A stretch of DNA of 64,000 nucleotides from Streptomyces sp. ADI95-17 (GCF_003846175.1 NZ_ML123054.1:29797-93796), one strand, 5' to 3'; counted from the stretch's first letter, positions 34,918 to 44,132 are shown. Notes: generated from the letters alone by a model not told the origin. Numbers and translations: made by a program.

Positions 34918-35928
34918 GTGGCCTTCTCCGATGACGATCCGGGTGCCTGGACGCGTTCCGCCGACACCCACGCCGACCCCCGGCTGCTCCGGGCCTTCGT
35001 CGCGGTCGCCGAGGAGCTGCACTTCACCCGCGCCGCCGCCCGGCTCTACATCGCCCAGCAGGCGCTGAGCCGCGACATCCGCCGGCTGGAGCGCGAGCTG
35101 GGTGCGGAGCTGTTTGTACGGACCACCCGGCAGGTCGCCCTCACCGCCGACGGCGAGCGGCTGCTGCCGTACGCGCGACGGGTGCTGGACGCGCACGCCG
35201 AGCTCACCGCGGCCTTCGCCGACCCCGCGGCCCGGCCGCTGTTCGTCGATCTCAACACCGACGGCATGGCGGCCGCCCGGGTACTGGCCCGCGCCCGCGA
35301 ACTGGCCCCGGCGTGCGAGCTGATGGCCCGGTTCGAGAGTGGTCTGACCTGGGCCGCGGGCGAGATCCTCGCCGGGCGGCTCGATGTCTCCTTCGGCCGG
35401 GCCGCCGGACTCGACCCCGGGGTACGGGCCCGGCTGGGTATGCGGCCGGTGCGGTACGAGCCGATGGCCGTGCTGCTCCCCGACGACCACCCGCTCGCCG
35501 CGCGCGAGACCGTCGCGCTCGGCGACCTGGCCGGGGAGACCGTCTACGCGGGCGACGGAAACCCGCGCACGAAGGAGTGGACGGACTTCGCCCGGCTGCT
35601 CTTCGCCGAGTGGGGCATCGAACTGGCGCCGCCCGTTCCGCTCGCGATAGGCGTGGCCGAATTCCAGCGGGTCATGGCCAAGGACCGGAACCCGGTGCTC
35701 GCCGTGGTCGACTTCCCGCCGATGCCCGGCACCGTGGTGCGTCCGCTGGTACGGCCCGTGCCGCTCTCGCCGCTCCTGCTGGTCTGGCGCAAGGGGCTGC
35801 GCCATCCCGGCCTGGACGCCCTGTGCGAAGCGGCGGCCCGGCTGGGCACCGAGGAGGGCTGGATGGTGCGTCCGGACGACAGCTGGCTTCCCGGGCCCGA
35901 CGCGGCCCTGATGCTGGAGTCCGGCTGA
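34918..35928 (+). CDS. LysR family transcriptional regulator
   Basis: 336 residues from GTG 34918. N-terminal winged helix-turn-helix (DPRLLRAFVAVAEELHFTRA then QQALSRDIRRLERELG), then the two-lobed LysR substrate-binding domain. The first ~20 residues are an extension beyond the usual start. TAAATT at 34907-34912 ends 5 nt before the GTG, so the transcript may be leaderless. The 82-bp divergent space to the MFS gene should contain its binding site. Likely an inducer-dependent activator of that transporter. Confidence 0.93.
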   Translation: MAFSDDDPGAWTRSADTHADPRLLRAFVAVAEELHFTRAAARLYIAQQALSRDIRRLERELGAELFVRTTRQVALTADGERLLPYARRVLDAHAELTAAFADPAARPLFVDLNTDGMAAARVLARARELAPACELMARFESGLTWAAGEILAGRLDVSFGRAAGLDPGVRARLGMRPVRYEPMAVLLPDDHPLAARETVALGDLAGETVYAGDGNPRTKEWTDFARLLFAEWGIELAPPVPLAIGVAEFQRVMAKDRNPVLAVVDFPPMPGTVVRPLVRPVPLSPLLLVWRKGLRHPGLDALCEAAARLGTEEGWMVRPDDSWLPGPDAALMLESG

Positions 35929-35999
35929 GCGGGCGCGGTGTGCCCGAGGTATACCTTCGCCGGGCCGGGCACCGGTACGACCGCCTGGTGTCCGGTGAC

Positions 36000-36037
36000 G
36001 TAACGGGCGGGAAATACGGGTGAACCAGCCCTGTCAC
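36000..36037 (+). promoter_or_regulatory. GlnR-type operator upstream of the HemD-wHTH regulator
   Basis: Four pentamers with exact 6-bp spacing: GTAAC (36000-36004), GAAAT (36011-36015), GAACC (36022-36026), GTCAC (36033-36037). The remembered GlnR consensus is gTnAC-n6-GaAAc repeated; the first two boxes match well and the last two partly. It ends 66 bp before ATG 36104. nnaR is a known GlnR target in S. coelicolor, which strengthens the call. Confidence 0.6.
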
Positions 36038-36103
36038 GCATCATTGGCAGGCTCGCCCCTCGGCATCATCGGGCAGCAGCGGGACGAGAGCCGGGAAGAC
36101 CAC

Positions 36104-37312
36104 ATGCACCAGGACGAACAGCACGGGCCCCTCGCGGGCTTCACCGTCGGGGTCACCGCCGCACGGCGCGCGGAGGAGTTCGGCGCGCTGCTGGAACGAC
36201 GCGGCGCCACGGTCCTGCACGCACCCGCCCTGCGGATCGTGCCGCTCGCCGACGACGGCGAACTCCTCGCCGCCACCCGTTCGATCGTCGGGTCCGCCCC
36301 CGATGTGGTCGTCGCCACCACCGCGGTCGGCTTCCGCGGCTGGATCGAGGCCGCCGCGGACTGGGGCCTGGGCGAGCGGCTGCTGGCGGCTCTGGGCGGC
36401 GCCGAACTGCTGGCCCGCGGCCCCAAGGTCAAGGGCGCCGTCCGGGCCGCCGGGCTGACCGAGACGTGGTCACCCGCCTCCGAGTCCATGGCCGAGGTCC
36501 TGGAACGGCTCCTGGACGAGGGCGTGGCGGGCCGCCGCATCGCCCTCCAACTGCACGGCGAACCCCTCCCCGGCTTCATCGAGTCGCTGCGCGCCGGCGG
36601 CGCCGAGGTCCTCGCCGTACCCGTCTACCGCTGGACGGACCCCGAGGACATCGCCCCGCTCGACCGGCTGCTCGACACCACCCTCGCCCGCGGTCTGGAC
36701 GCCCTCACCTTCACCAGCGCCCCGGCCGCCGCCTCACTGCTCGGCCGGGCCGAGAAACGCGGGCTGCTCCCGGAGCTCCTGAGCGCGCTGCGCGAAGACG
36801 TCCTCGTGGCCTGCGTGGGACCGGTCACCGCCCTGCCGTTGCAGGCCCGGGGCATCGGAACCGTCCAGCCGGAACGTTTCCGGATCGCCCCGCTCGTCCA
36901 GCTGATCTGCCAGGAACTCCCCGCCAGGGCACCGGCGTTGCCGGTCGCCGGTCACCGGGTCGAGATCCGGGGCCATGCCGTGATCGTCGACGGCGAGCCG
37001 CGCCCGGTGCCGCCCGCCGGGATGGCGCTGCTGCACACCCTGGCCCGCCGGCCGGGCTGGGTGGTGGCCCGCGCCGATCTGCTGCGGGCGCTGCCGGGTG
37101 GCGGCACGGACGAGCACGCGGTGGAGACGGCCATGGCGCGGCTGCGTACGGCACTGGGCGCGCCCCGCCTGATCCAGACGGTCGTCAAGCGCGGCTACCG
37201 GCTGGCGCTGGACCCGGTGGTGGCGGTGGACGGTGGGGTGGATGACGGGGTGGACGACAGGGCGGACGACGGAGTGGGTGGCGGGGCGGATGGTGGTCCG
37301 GCGCGGTCATGA
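36104..37312 (+). CDS. nnaR: HemD-like (uroporphyrinogen-III synthase) domain fused to a winged-helix DNA-binding domain; NnaR-like regulator
   Basis: About 402 residues from ATG 36104, preceded by GGGAAG; the upstream GTG 36020 falls inside the GlnR-like box. Residues 10-260 are a HemD fold (LAGFTVGVTAARRAEEFGALL, LTFTSAPAAASLL, VACVGPVTA). Residues about 300-385 are an OmpR-type C-terminal domain (MALLHTLARRPGWVVARADL, AVETAMARLRTALG, VVKRGYRLAL). This architecture matches mycobacterial Rv0260c and Streptomyces NnaR, which assists GlnR control of nitrate/nitrite assimilation. No haem or nitrite reductase genes are adjacent, so a regulatory rather than biosynthetic job is likely. The C-terminal tail is Asp/Gly-rich and repetitive. 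Confidence 0.85.
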   Translation: MHQDEQHGPLAGFTVGVTAARRAEEFGALLERRGATVLHAPALRIVPLADDGELLAATRSIVGSAPDVVVATTAVGFRGWIEAAADWGLGERLLAALGGAELLARGPKVKGAVRAAGLTETWSPASESMAEVLERLLDEGVAGRRIALQLHGEPLPGFIESLRAGGAEVLAVPVYRWTDPEDIAPLDRLLDTTLARGLDALTFTSAPAAASLLGRAEKRGLLPELLSALREDVLVACVGPVTALPLQARGIGTVQPERFRIAPLVQLICQELPARAPALPVAGHRVEIRGHAVIVDGEPRPVPPAGMALLHTLARRPGWVVARADLLRALPGGGTDEHAVETAMARLRTALGAPRLIQTVVKRGYRLALDPVVAVDGGVDDGVDDRADDGVGGGADGGPARS

Positions 37313-37401
37313 CCGCGTTGCCGGTTTCTCCGGCGGGGTCCGTTGTCAGTGCCGCTTGTTACAACGGACGCAGGCAGGAAAGACCAGTGGGAGGGGGCCC
37401 T

Positions 37402-37776
37402 GTGGGTACCTGGGGCAGCGGGAATTTCGACAGTGACACGGCCGCGGACCATCTGTCCGGCATCACCGGACGTCTCGTCTCGGAGATCGAGGAGGCGATG
37501 GCCGGCGACCCGGTCGGCCTGGAGCCCGACGAGTACGACGGCGTCGCCGTGCCGTGCAACGTCGAGCTGCTGTGCCTGATGGCGGAGCAGGGGTATGTGG
37601 GCGCGGGTGTGCCGGAGCCTGCGGTGGTCGAGAAGTGGAAGAAGACGTTCATGGACGTGTGGGAGCGGACCATCGACGGCCTGGAGCCCGGGCAGGGGTA
37701 CAAGGAGGACAGACGCGCGGAGCTGATCCGTACCTTCGACCGGCTGGCGGCTTTGGCGGACCGGGAGCACGCCTAG
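37402..37776 (+). CDS. DUF4259 family protein
   Basis: 124 residues from GTG 37402, with GGGAGG about 7-8 nt upstream. Begins MGTWGSGNFDSDTAADHLS, the recognisable DUF4259 opening, and is otherwise helical and acidic (WKKTFMDVWERTIDGLEPG). Soluble, no membrane segments. Function of the family is unknown. Confidence 0.88.
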   Translation: MGTWGSGNFDSDTAADHLSGITGRLVSEIEEAMAGDPVGLEPDEYDGVAVPCNVELLCLMAEQGYVGAGVPEPAVVEKWKKTFMDVWERTIDGLEPGQGYKEDRRAELIRTFDRLAALADREHA

Positions 37777-37866
37777 GAGTAAGGGGGCGCGAGGGGGCGT
37801 GAAGTGGGCGCATGGCAGGCGCGGGGCTGGCATGGTGCCGGAATCGTGCCGGGATAGCGTGCGGGG

Positions 37867-38430
37867 ATGAACCATGACATCCACCGGCTCGACGGGGAAG
37901 TACGACTCCGTCCCGTCACCCCGGACGACGCCGCCTCCCTCGCCGTCGCACTGACCCGCAGCCGCACGTACATGCAGCCCTGGGAGCCCGTGCGGCCCGA
38001 CTCCTTCTACACCGAGCAGGGGCAGCGGGAGCGGCTGGCAGCGCTGCTCGCGGACCGTGACGCGGGACGGGCGATGCCCTGGGTGCTCGCCGACGAGGAG
38101 GACCGCGCGATCGGCGCGTTCAACCTGAACAGCATCGTGCTCGGGCCGTTCCGCAGCGGGACGCTCGGCTACTGGGTCGACGTCGAGCACGCGGGCCGCG
38201 GTCTCGCCACGGCCGCCGTGGAGCGGATCTGCGAGCTGGCCGGGGATGAGCTGCGCCTGCACCGGGTGGAGGCGGGGACGGTGGTGGACAACTTCGCCTC
38301 GCAGCGGGTGCTCGCCAAGTGCGGCTTCGAGCAGTTCGGGATGGCCCCGCGCTACCTCCACATCAACGGCGAGTGGCGCGACCACTGCCTGTTCCAGCGG
38401 ATCCTGCACGACGGTCCGCCCACGGGCTGA
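37867..38430 (+). CDS. GNAT family N-acetyltransferase (RimJ/RimL type)
   Basis: 187 residues from ATG 37867. Acetyl-CoA fold with GTLGYWVDVEHAGRGLATAAV (motif A) and NFASQRVLAKCGFEQFG (motif B), as in ribosomal-protein and aminoglycoside-like acetyltransferases. TAGCGT at 37855-37860 ends 6 nt before the ATG, suggesting a leaderless mRNA. Convergent with a second GNAT gene 24 bp away. Acceptor unknown. Confidence 0.93.
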   Translation: MNHDIHRLDGEVRLRPVTPDDAASLAVALTRSRTYMQPWEPVRPDSFYTEQGQRERLAALLADRDAGRAMPWVLADEEDRAIGAFNLNSIVLGPFRSGTLGYWVDVEHAGRGLATAAVERICELAGDELRLHRVEAGTVVDNFASQRVLAKCGFEQFGMAPRYLHINGEWRDHCLFQRILHDGPPTG

Positions 38431-38454
38431 GCGACCGGCCGGGGCAGTCGGCCG

Positions 38455-39006
38455 TCAGAGGTCCCCGGTGCGCAGCCGTGCGTGCCGATGCCCGTCCAGC
38501 GGCCACGGCGGCCGCGCCGGAAGCACCTCCGCGAAGCCGTACCCGCTCTTCTCCGCGACCCGGCAGGATGCCTCGTTGCCCACCTGGTGCAGCAGGTCGA
38601 GCCGCGTCAGCGCGTCCTTGGCGAACGTCTCGAACGCCCAGTCGCCGAGGGCCCCGAGCGCCAGTGGTGCGATCCCGCGGCCGCGGGCGGGGGCAGCGGT
38701 CCAGTAGCCGACCTCCGCGTTGTCCGAGCCCGGTGCGGGGTACTTGAGCGCCACATTGCCGACCGGTTCGCTCCCGTGATCGCGGTCCACCACCGCGAAG
38801 CTGAAGTAACTGCCGGACTCCCACCCTTCCTGCCGCACCCGCAGCCACCGCTGCGCCGTCGCCTCGTCCCTGACCTGGGACCGCAGCATGGTGCGCATCG
38901 CGGGATCTAGGTACGCCTCGATCAGCGCCGGGACGTCCTCGGCCAGCCAGGGCCGGAGCAGGAGCGGCCCGGCCGAGAGGGTGGTGGAGACGGGGTCGTC
39001 GTTCAT
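38455..39006 (-). CDS. GNAT family N-acetyltransferase
   Basis: 183 residues from ATG 39006 (MNDDPVSTTLSAGPLLLRPW). TACGGT lies 6 nt upstream on this strand, which favours this start over the open frame reaching 39096. Motifs: GNVALKYPAPG, VGYWTAAPARGRGIAPLAL and QVGNEASCRVAEKSGYGF. It differs in sequence from the neighbouring acetyltransferase, so the two are not a recent duplication. Acceptor unknown. Confidence 0.92.
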   Translation of the reverse strand: MNDDPVSTTLSAGPLLLRPWLAEDVPALIEAYLDPAMRTMLRSQVRDEATAQRWLRVRQEGWESGSYFSFAVVDRDHGSEPVGNVALKYPAPGSDNAEVGYWTAAPARGRGIAPLALGALGDWAFETFAKDALTRLDLLHQVGNEASCRVAEKSGYGFAEVLPARPPWPLDGHRHARLRTGDL

Positions 39007-39117
39007 CCGGACACCGTACGGCGCCCGCGCGACGACCCGTGGGGCGGCAGGGGTTCCGGGCGGGCGCCGCGAGGGGCACCCTGGGGGAGACCCCACCGGT
39101 GACCCCGAGGCGGTGAC

Positions 39118-39735
39118 ATGCGCATGGCGGCCGGCAAGAGTTCGTGCGACTGGCGGTTCGACTCAGGTCGGCCCTGCCTGGACCTGGTGGCGACAGGGGT
39201 CGGAACCACCGGCGCGTGTGAACTGCTCGACTGTGCCGAGCGGCTCGCGGACTGGCTCCTCGCCGCCGGACTCGTACCGGACGGCACCCGCCTCGACGCC
39301 GTGGACGAGAGCTGGGTGGTGCGCTTCCGGCAGTTGCGGACCGGCGTCGAACGGCTGCTGACTGCCGAACTCGGCGGCCGTGGCGCCGGGAGCGCCCTGG
39401 AACGGGTCAACGCGCTCGCCGCCGAGGCGCCACCGGGCCTGCGGGCCGTGCGCGGCAGCGGCGGCAGGCTGGTACGGGCACTGAGCGACGATCCCGAGTG
39501 CGGCGCACTGCTGGCCGCCGTCGCCCGCGACGCCGTGGAACTCCTCACCGACCCCGTGGCGCGGGCCGGGCTGCGCCGCTGCGAGGCCGACAACTGCCGC
39601 CGTCTCTACCTGGACACCTCGCGCGGCCGGCGCCGCCGCTGGTGCTCCGGCGAGGTCTGCGGGAACCGCGAGCGGGTGGCCCGGCACCGGCGTCGGGCGG
39701 CGGCCTCGGCGGTGCCGGACGCGGCTGTTCCGTAG
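39118..39735 (+). CDS. CGNR zinc-finger (ABATE domain) protein
   Basis: 205 residues. An N-terminal ABATE domain (FDSGRPCLDLVATGV, then a helical core) is followed by the C-terminal CGNR zinc finger: CEADNCRRLYLD, CSGEVCGNRERVARHRRR, with four Cys. The family is thought to be stress-related DNA-binding regulators, but no targets are known. GAGG about 9 nt upstream supports ATG 39118; a second ATG follows two codons later. Confidence 0.9.
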   Translation: MRMAAGKSSCDWRFDSGRPCLDLVATGVGTTGACELLDCAERLADWLLAAGLVPDGTRLDAVDESWVVRFRQLRTGVERLLTAELGGRGAGSALERVNALAAEAPPGLRAVRGSGGRLVRALSDDPECGALLAAVARDAVELLTDPVARAGLRRCEADNCRRLYLDTSRGRRRRWCSGEVCGNRERVARHRRRAAASAVPDAAVP

Positions 39736-39793
39736 CGGGGGTGGAGGGCGGCTGTCCCGTAGCGGGTGGAGGACCCCGGGCCGGGGCCCTGAA

Positions 39794-39900
39794 GAATCCT
39801 GCGGCCGGTCCGCAGGAATCGCGCGGTCGGTCCGAAAAGAATCCTCGGCCGGTCCGAAAGATTCCTCGGCCGGTTTGAACGGATCGCGGTCCGTCCCCGT
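39794..39900 (+). repeat. Five degenerate ~21-23-bp tandem units upstream of the ECF sigma gene
   Basis: Units at 39794-39815, 39816-39838, 39839-39859, 39860-39880 and 39881-39900 share GAATCCTCGGCCGGTCCGAA or close variants. The array sits 48 bp before the sigma-factor start, in the only gap (212 bp) between the CGNR gene and the sigma gene. It could be a multi-site operator or simply a repeat tract. Confidence 0.75.
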
Positions 39901-39947
39901 ATTCGATGACCTAGGAGCTCCACAGGGTTTCGACCGGGAGGGTTCGG

Positions 39948-40601
39948 GTGCGCAAGGATGCGGCCGTGGCCGGTGATCGTCCGCACAGAGCTCGGCATCG
40001 CGGCGAGCAGCCACCGTCACTCGCCCCGCCCCCGCCCCCGCACGCCTCCGCGTCCTTCTCCGCGTCCTCGCCCCCCTCCTCGTCGCCTTGCGCCGTCCCG
40101 GACGAGGAGCTGATGCGGGCGCTCTACCGCGAGCATGCCGGGCCCCTGTTCGCGTACGTGCTCCGGCTGGTCGCCGGTGACCGGCAGCGCGCCGAGGACG
40201 TGGTGCAGGAGACGCTCATCCGGGCCTGGAAGAACGCCGGGCGGCTGGGCGGCGCGACCGGATCGGTCCGGCCCTGGCTGGTGACGGTCGCCCGGCGCAT
40301 CGTCATCGACGGTCACCGCAGCAGACAGGCCCGGCCGCCCGAGGTCGATCCGTCGCCGCTGGAGGCAGTGCCCGCGGAGGACGAGATGGAGAAGGCGCTG
40401 TGGCTGATGACGCTGTCCGAGGCGCTCGACGATCTGACCACCGCGCACCGGGAGGCCTTGGTCGAGACCTACTTCAAGGGCCGCACGGTCAGTGAGGCGG
40501 CCGAGGTGCTGGGCATTCCGAGCGGGACGGTACGGTCGCGGGTCTTCTACGCACTGCGCTCGATGAAGCTCGCACTGGAGGAGAGGGGGATCACCGCATG
40601 A
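39948..40601 (+). CDS. ECF RNA polymerase sigma factor
   Basis: 217 residues from GTG 39948. A Pro/Ser-rich N-terminal extension of about 48 residues precedes region 2 (EELMRALYREHAGPLFAYVL, AEDVVQETLIRAWKN), and region 4 closes the protein (TTAHREALVETYFKG, VLGIPSGTVRSRVFYALRS). A later start without the extension is possible. Its TGA overlaps the ATG of the anti-sigma gene (ATGA), so the pair is translationally coupled. Resembles the SigK/SigL type kept inactive by a membrane zinc-finger anti-sigma factor. Confidence 0.93.
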   Translation: MRKDAAVAGDRPHRARHRGEQPPSLAPPPPPHASASFSASSPPSSSPCAVPDEELMRALYREHAGPLFAYVLRLVAGDRQRAEDVVQETLIRAWKNAGRLGGATGSVRPWLVTVARRIVIDGHRSRQARPPEVDPSPLEAVPAEDEMEKALWLMTLSEALDDLTTAHREALVETYFKGRTVSEAAEVLGIPSGTVRSRVFYALRSMKLALEERGITA

Positions 40602-41497
40602 ACGACGACCACGAGTGGGAGCCCTTCGGGCTCAGGCCGACCGGCCCCCGCGGCCCCGTCGGCCCTGTCGACCTCTCCGGCCTCTCCGGCCTTTCCGACC
40701 TCTCCACCCCCGTCGACCCGGCCGGGCACGACGCCGCCGGTGCGTACCTCCTCGGTGTTCTCGACGACGCCGAGGCGTCCGTCTTCGAGGCGCACCTGGC
40801 CGGCTGCGACCTGTGCGCCGCCAGGCTCGACGAGCTCGCCGGCCTGGAACCCGTGCTCGCGCGGGTCTCCGAGTCCCGGGGTGCGCCCGCCGCCCGGTAC
40901 GTACCGGGGCAGCCCGGCCCCCACGTGCTGGAGCGGCTGGTCGACGAGGTGACGGCCGGGCGGCTCCGGCGCAGGCGCCGCTCCGTGTTTCTGGTTGCGG
41001 CAGCGGTGGCGCTGATCATCGGCGGCCCGGTGGTCGCGGTCCTGGCGGGCGGCGGCGACGGACCGACGACGCGGGCGGCCGGACCGTACCCCACCGGCTC
41101 CACCGCCCCCACGAACCCCACCGGCTATACCGACCCCGCCGAGGGCGTCGCTTTCCGCCGCATGCCGGAGAAGGTGCGGGCCACCGATCCCCGCACCCGG
41201 GTCTCCGCCTCGGTCGGCATGGCGGAGAGGCCCTGGGGCACCAGCACCGTGCTGGAGCTCAGGAACGTGACGGGCCCGCAGAAATGCCGCCTGATCGCGG
41301 TGTCGAGGACCGGCGAGGAAGAGGTCGTCACCTCCTGGTCCGTACCGGAGTGGGGGTACGGCATCGAGGACTCCCCGTACCCGGGTGCGGAATACCCGCT
41401 CTATGTCTCCGGCGGTGCGGCCATGGGGCGGGGCGACATCGACCATTTCGAGGTGCGTACGTTCGACGGCAGGCGGCTGGTCGAGGTCGATGCCTGA
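40598..41497 (+). CDS. Membrane anti-sigma factor with zinc-binding (ZAS) domain
   Basis: 299 residues. The cytosolic part has the ZAS motif with HDAAGAYLLG, then HLAGCDLCAAR (His-x3-Cys-x2-Cys). One membrane helix (SVFLVAAAVALIIGGPVVAV, about 128-148) and an extracellular domain of about 140 residues follow. It should bind and hold the ECF sigma factor until an envelope signal or redox change releases it. The N-terminus has a short GLSGLSDLS repeat. The extracellular part is long compared with RsrA-type anti-sigma factors, fitting an envelope sensor of the RskA type. Confidence 0.9.
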   Translation: MNDDHEWEPFGLRPTGPRGPVGPVDLSGLSGLSDLSTPVDPAGHDAAGAYLLGVLDDAEASVFEAHLAGCDLCAARLDELAGLEPVLARVSESRGAPAARYVPGQPGPHVLERLVDEVTAGRLRRRRRSVFLVAAAVALIIGGPVVAVLAGGGDGPTTRAAGPYPTGSTAPTNPTGYTDPAEGVAFRRMPEKVRATDPRTRVSASVGMAERPWGTSTVLELRNVTGPQKCRLIAVSRTGEEEVVTSWSVPEWGYGIEDSPYPGAEYPLYVSGGAAMGRGDIDHFEVRTFDGRRLVEVDA

Positions 41498-41601
41498 CCG
41501 AGACCCCCGGCAGACCATTTCGAGACGCGCGGCAGGTGCGCGGCGGGTCACCCTTCGCATAAGGTTGACGGCTGCCCAATGCACGTCAGAAGGGGGCCTC
41601 G

Positions 41602-43992
41602 GTGGCCGCGCAGGATGCCGCTGTCGATTCGTTGCGGGACCGGGAAATCGGTGTCGAGCAGGAACATCTCGACCGTGTTTATCACCGCCTTGAGGAGAAG
41701 ATCCACGAGGCGGAATTTCTCATGAATGACGCCGTCAAGCGCGGCCAGGTGGGTACCCCGGGGGCGCTCGCCGAGCGCGACGCCCAGGTGTTCCGGGCCG
41801 GAATCCACCTCAACCGGCTGAACAGCGAGTTCGAGGACTTCCTCTTCGGGAGGATCGACCTGCTGCTCGGCAAGGACGGCGTACGCGGCCCGGACGGCGC
41901 GTACACCTCCGTCGAACCGGCCGAGGACGCGGTACGCGACGACAGTTCGGCCGAGATCGCGGAGACGCTGCACATCGGCCGGATCGGGGTCCTCGACTCC
42001 GACTACGCGCCGCTGGTCATCGACTGGCGCGCGCCGGCTGCCGCACCGTTCTACCGGTCGACGCCGAAGGAACCCGGCAGGGTCGTGCGCCGCCGGGTCA
42101 TCCGCTCCAAGGGCCGCAAGGTACTCGGGGTCGAGGACGACCTGATGCGCCCCGAGCTGACCGCGTACCTGGACGGCGCCGAGCTGCCGGTGATCGGGGA
42201 CGGCGCCCTGATGGCTGCGCTCGGCCAGGCCCGCAGCCACACCATGCGGGACATCGTCTCCTCCATCCAGGCCGAACAGGACCTGGTGATCCGCGCCCCC
42301 GCCGCCTCGGTCACCGAGGTCTCCGGCGGCCCCGGCACCGGCAAGACGGCCGTCGCCCTGCACCGCGCCGCGTACCTCCTCTACCAGGACCGGCGGCGTT
42401 ACGCGGGCGGCATCCTCGTCGTATCGCCGACCCCGCTCCTGGTCGCGTACACCGAAGGCGTGCTGCCCTCGCTGGGCGAGGAGGGGCAGGTCGCGATCCG
42501 TGCCGTCGGCTCGCTCTCCGACGAGGCGGCCGGCGTCGAGGGCGCCACCACCTACGACGACCCCGCCGTCGCCCGGATCAAGGGCTCCTCGCGGATGCTC
42601 CAGGTGCTGCGCAAGGCGTCCCGGGGCGCACTGGAACAGCCCGGTACGTCCCGCAGGGCGGCGGCGGACCGGGACGGCCAGCTGTCCTTCGGCGACGAGG
42701 ACGCGGAAACCGACGCCGCCCCGGCCACCCCCACCCGGCTGCGGGTCGTCGCGTTCGGCGCCCGCGTCGAGCTGAACGCCGACGAACTCCACCGCATCCG
42801 GCAGTCCGTCCTCGGCGGCACCGCACCGGTCAACCTGCTGCGCCCGCGCGCCCGCAGGCTGCTGCTGGACGCCCTGTGGAACAAGTCCTCGGGCCGGGGC
42901 CGCTACACCGACCCGGAACTCGCCGCCGAGCTGCGCTCCTCCTTCGACGAGGACGTCTCCACCGAGACGGACTTCCTCGACTTCCTGAACGCCTGGTGGC
43001 CCGAGCTGACCCCGCGCGGGGTGCTCGCGGCGATGGCCGACGAGAAGCGGCTCGGCCGCTGGGCCCGCCGGGTCCTCAACCAGGGCGAGGTGCGCCGTTT
43101 CGCCCGCTCCCTGAAGCGGCTCGACAGCGCGGGGAACGGGCCGCTGTCCGTGCACGACGTGGCCATCCTCGACGAGCTCCACACGCTGCTGGGCACCCCG
43201 CACCGGCCGAAGAAGAAGCGCGAACTCGACCCGCTGGACCAGCTCTCCGGGCTGGAGGAGCTGATGCCGCAGCGCGAGGAGACCCAGCGCGAGCGCGCCG
43301 AGCGGCTGGCGGCGGAGCGCACGGAGTACGCGCACGTCATCGTCGACGAGGCGCAGGACCTGACGCCCATGCAGTGGCGGATGGTCGGCCGCCGCGGCAG
43401 GCACGCCACCTGGACGATCGTCGGCGACCCGGCGCAGTCCTCCTGGTCCGACCCGGACGAGGCCGCCCGCGCGCGCGACGAGGCGCTCGGCAACCGGCCG
43501 CGCCGCCGCTTCACCCTCACGGTCAACTACCGCAACCCGGCGGAGATCGCCGAGCTGGCCGCCAAGGTCCTGGCGCTGGCGATGCCCGGAATGGAGTCAC
43601 CGGCCGCGGTCCGCTCCACCGGAGTGAAGCCGCGCTTCGAGACCGTACGGGACGGCGATCTGGCCGCCTCGGTGCGCGAGGAGGCGCGGCGGCTGCTCGC
43701 CGAGGTCGACGGCACGGTGGGCGTGGTCGTCGCGATGAACCGCCGGGCACAGGCCCGCGGCTGGCTCGCCGAGCTGGGCGAGCGGGTGGTGGCGCTGGGC
43801 AGCCTGGAGGCGAAGGGCCTGGAGTACGACGCCACGGTGGTCGTCTCGCCCGCGGAGATCGCGGACGAGTCCCCGGCGGGCCTGCGGGTGCTGTACGTGG
43901 CGTTGACGCGTGCGACGCAGCAGCTCACGGTGGTGTCGGGGGAGCGGGACCTGCCGGACGAGGACGGAGTCCCGGACCTGCTGAGGGACTGA
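41602..43992 (+). CDS. HelD-like UvrD/Rep-superfamily ATPase (RNA polymerase recycling factor family)
   Basis: 796 residues from GTG 41602, with AAGGGGG upstream. An N-terminal coiled coil (EEKIHEAEFLMNDAV) and a HelD-type 1A start (IGRIGVLDSDYAPLVIDWRAPAAA) precede Walker A GGPGTGKTAVALHRA, Walker B HVIVDEAQDLTPMQW, GDPAQSSW, LTVNYRNPAEIA and the C-terminal VLYVALTRATQQLTVV. HelD proteins dislodge stalled RNA polymerase; some Streptomyces members (HelR) give rifamycin tolerance. I see no rifamycin-associated element upstream, so a housekeeping role is more likely. It follows the sigma/anti-sigma pair by 104 bp. Confidence 0.92.
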   Translation: MAAQDAAVDSLRDREIGVEQEHLDRVYHRLEEKIHEAEFLMNDAVKRGQVGTPGALAERDAQVFRAGIHLNRLNSEFEDFLFGRIDLLLGKDGVRGPDGAYTSVEPAEDAVRDDSSAEIAETLHIGRIGVLDSDYAPLVIDWRAPAAAPFYRSTPKEPGRVVRRRVIRSKGRKVLGVEDDLMRPELTAYLDGAELPVIGDGALMAALGQARSHTMRDIVSSIQAEQDLVIRAPAASVTEVSGGPGTGKTAVALHRAAYLLYQDRRRYAGGILVVSPTPLLVAYTEGVLPSLGEEGQVAIRAVGSLSDEAAGVEGATTYDDPAVARIKGSSRMLQVLRKASRGALEQPGTSRRAAADRDGQLSFGDEDAETDAAPATPTRLRVVAFGARVELNADELHRIRQSVLGGTAPVNLLRPRARRLLLDALWNKSSGRGRYTDPELAAELRSSFDEDVSTETDFLDFLNAWWPELTPRGVLAAMADEKRLGRWARRVLNQGEVRRFARSLKRLDSAGNGPLSVHDVAILDELHTLLGTPHRPKKKRELDPLDQLSGLEELMPQREETQRERAERLAAERTEYAHVIVDEAQDLTPMQWRMVGRRGRHATWTIVGDPAQSSWSDPDEAARARDEALGNRPRRRFTLTVNYRNPAEIAELAAKVLALAMPGMESPAAVRSTGVKPRFETVRDGDLAASVREEARRLLAEVDGTVGVVVAMNRRAQARGWLAELGERVVALGSLEAKGLEYDATVVVSPAEIADESPAGLRVLYVALTRATQQLTVVSGERDLPDEDGVPDLLRD

Positions 43993-44132
43993 TCGCCTGT
44001 TTTTCGGGTCAACCTGTGCTGTGGGGAATCACTTCTTCGGGGTCTTTGTTAGCCTGGTGTCGGCACCGGCTCGATCCAAGCCCCCGGGCCCAACCTTCGT
44101 CGCTACGAGCGACCACTTGCCGCGAGGCGAGC

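Noticed and set aside
39794..39900. Short regularly spaced repeats as a CRISPR array
   Set aside because: Units are contiguous and degenerate, without unique spacers, and no cas genes are present. The same holds for 6091-6261 and 26701-26964.
41498..41601. Rifamycin-associated element for the HelD-like gene
   Set aside because: No match to the remembered inverted repeat was found upstream, so I do not call it helR.
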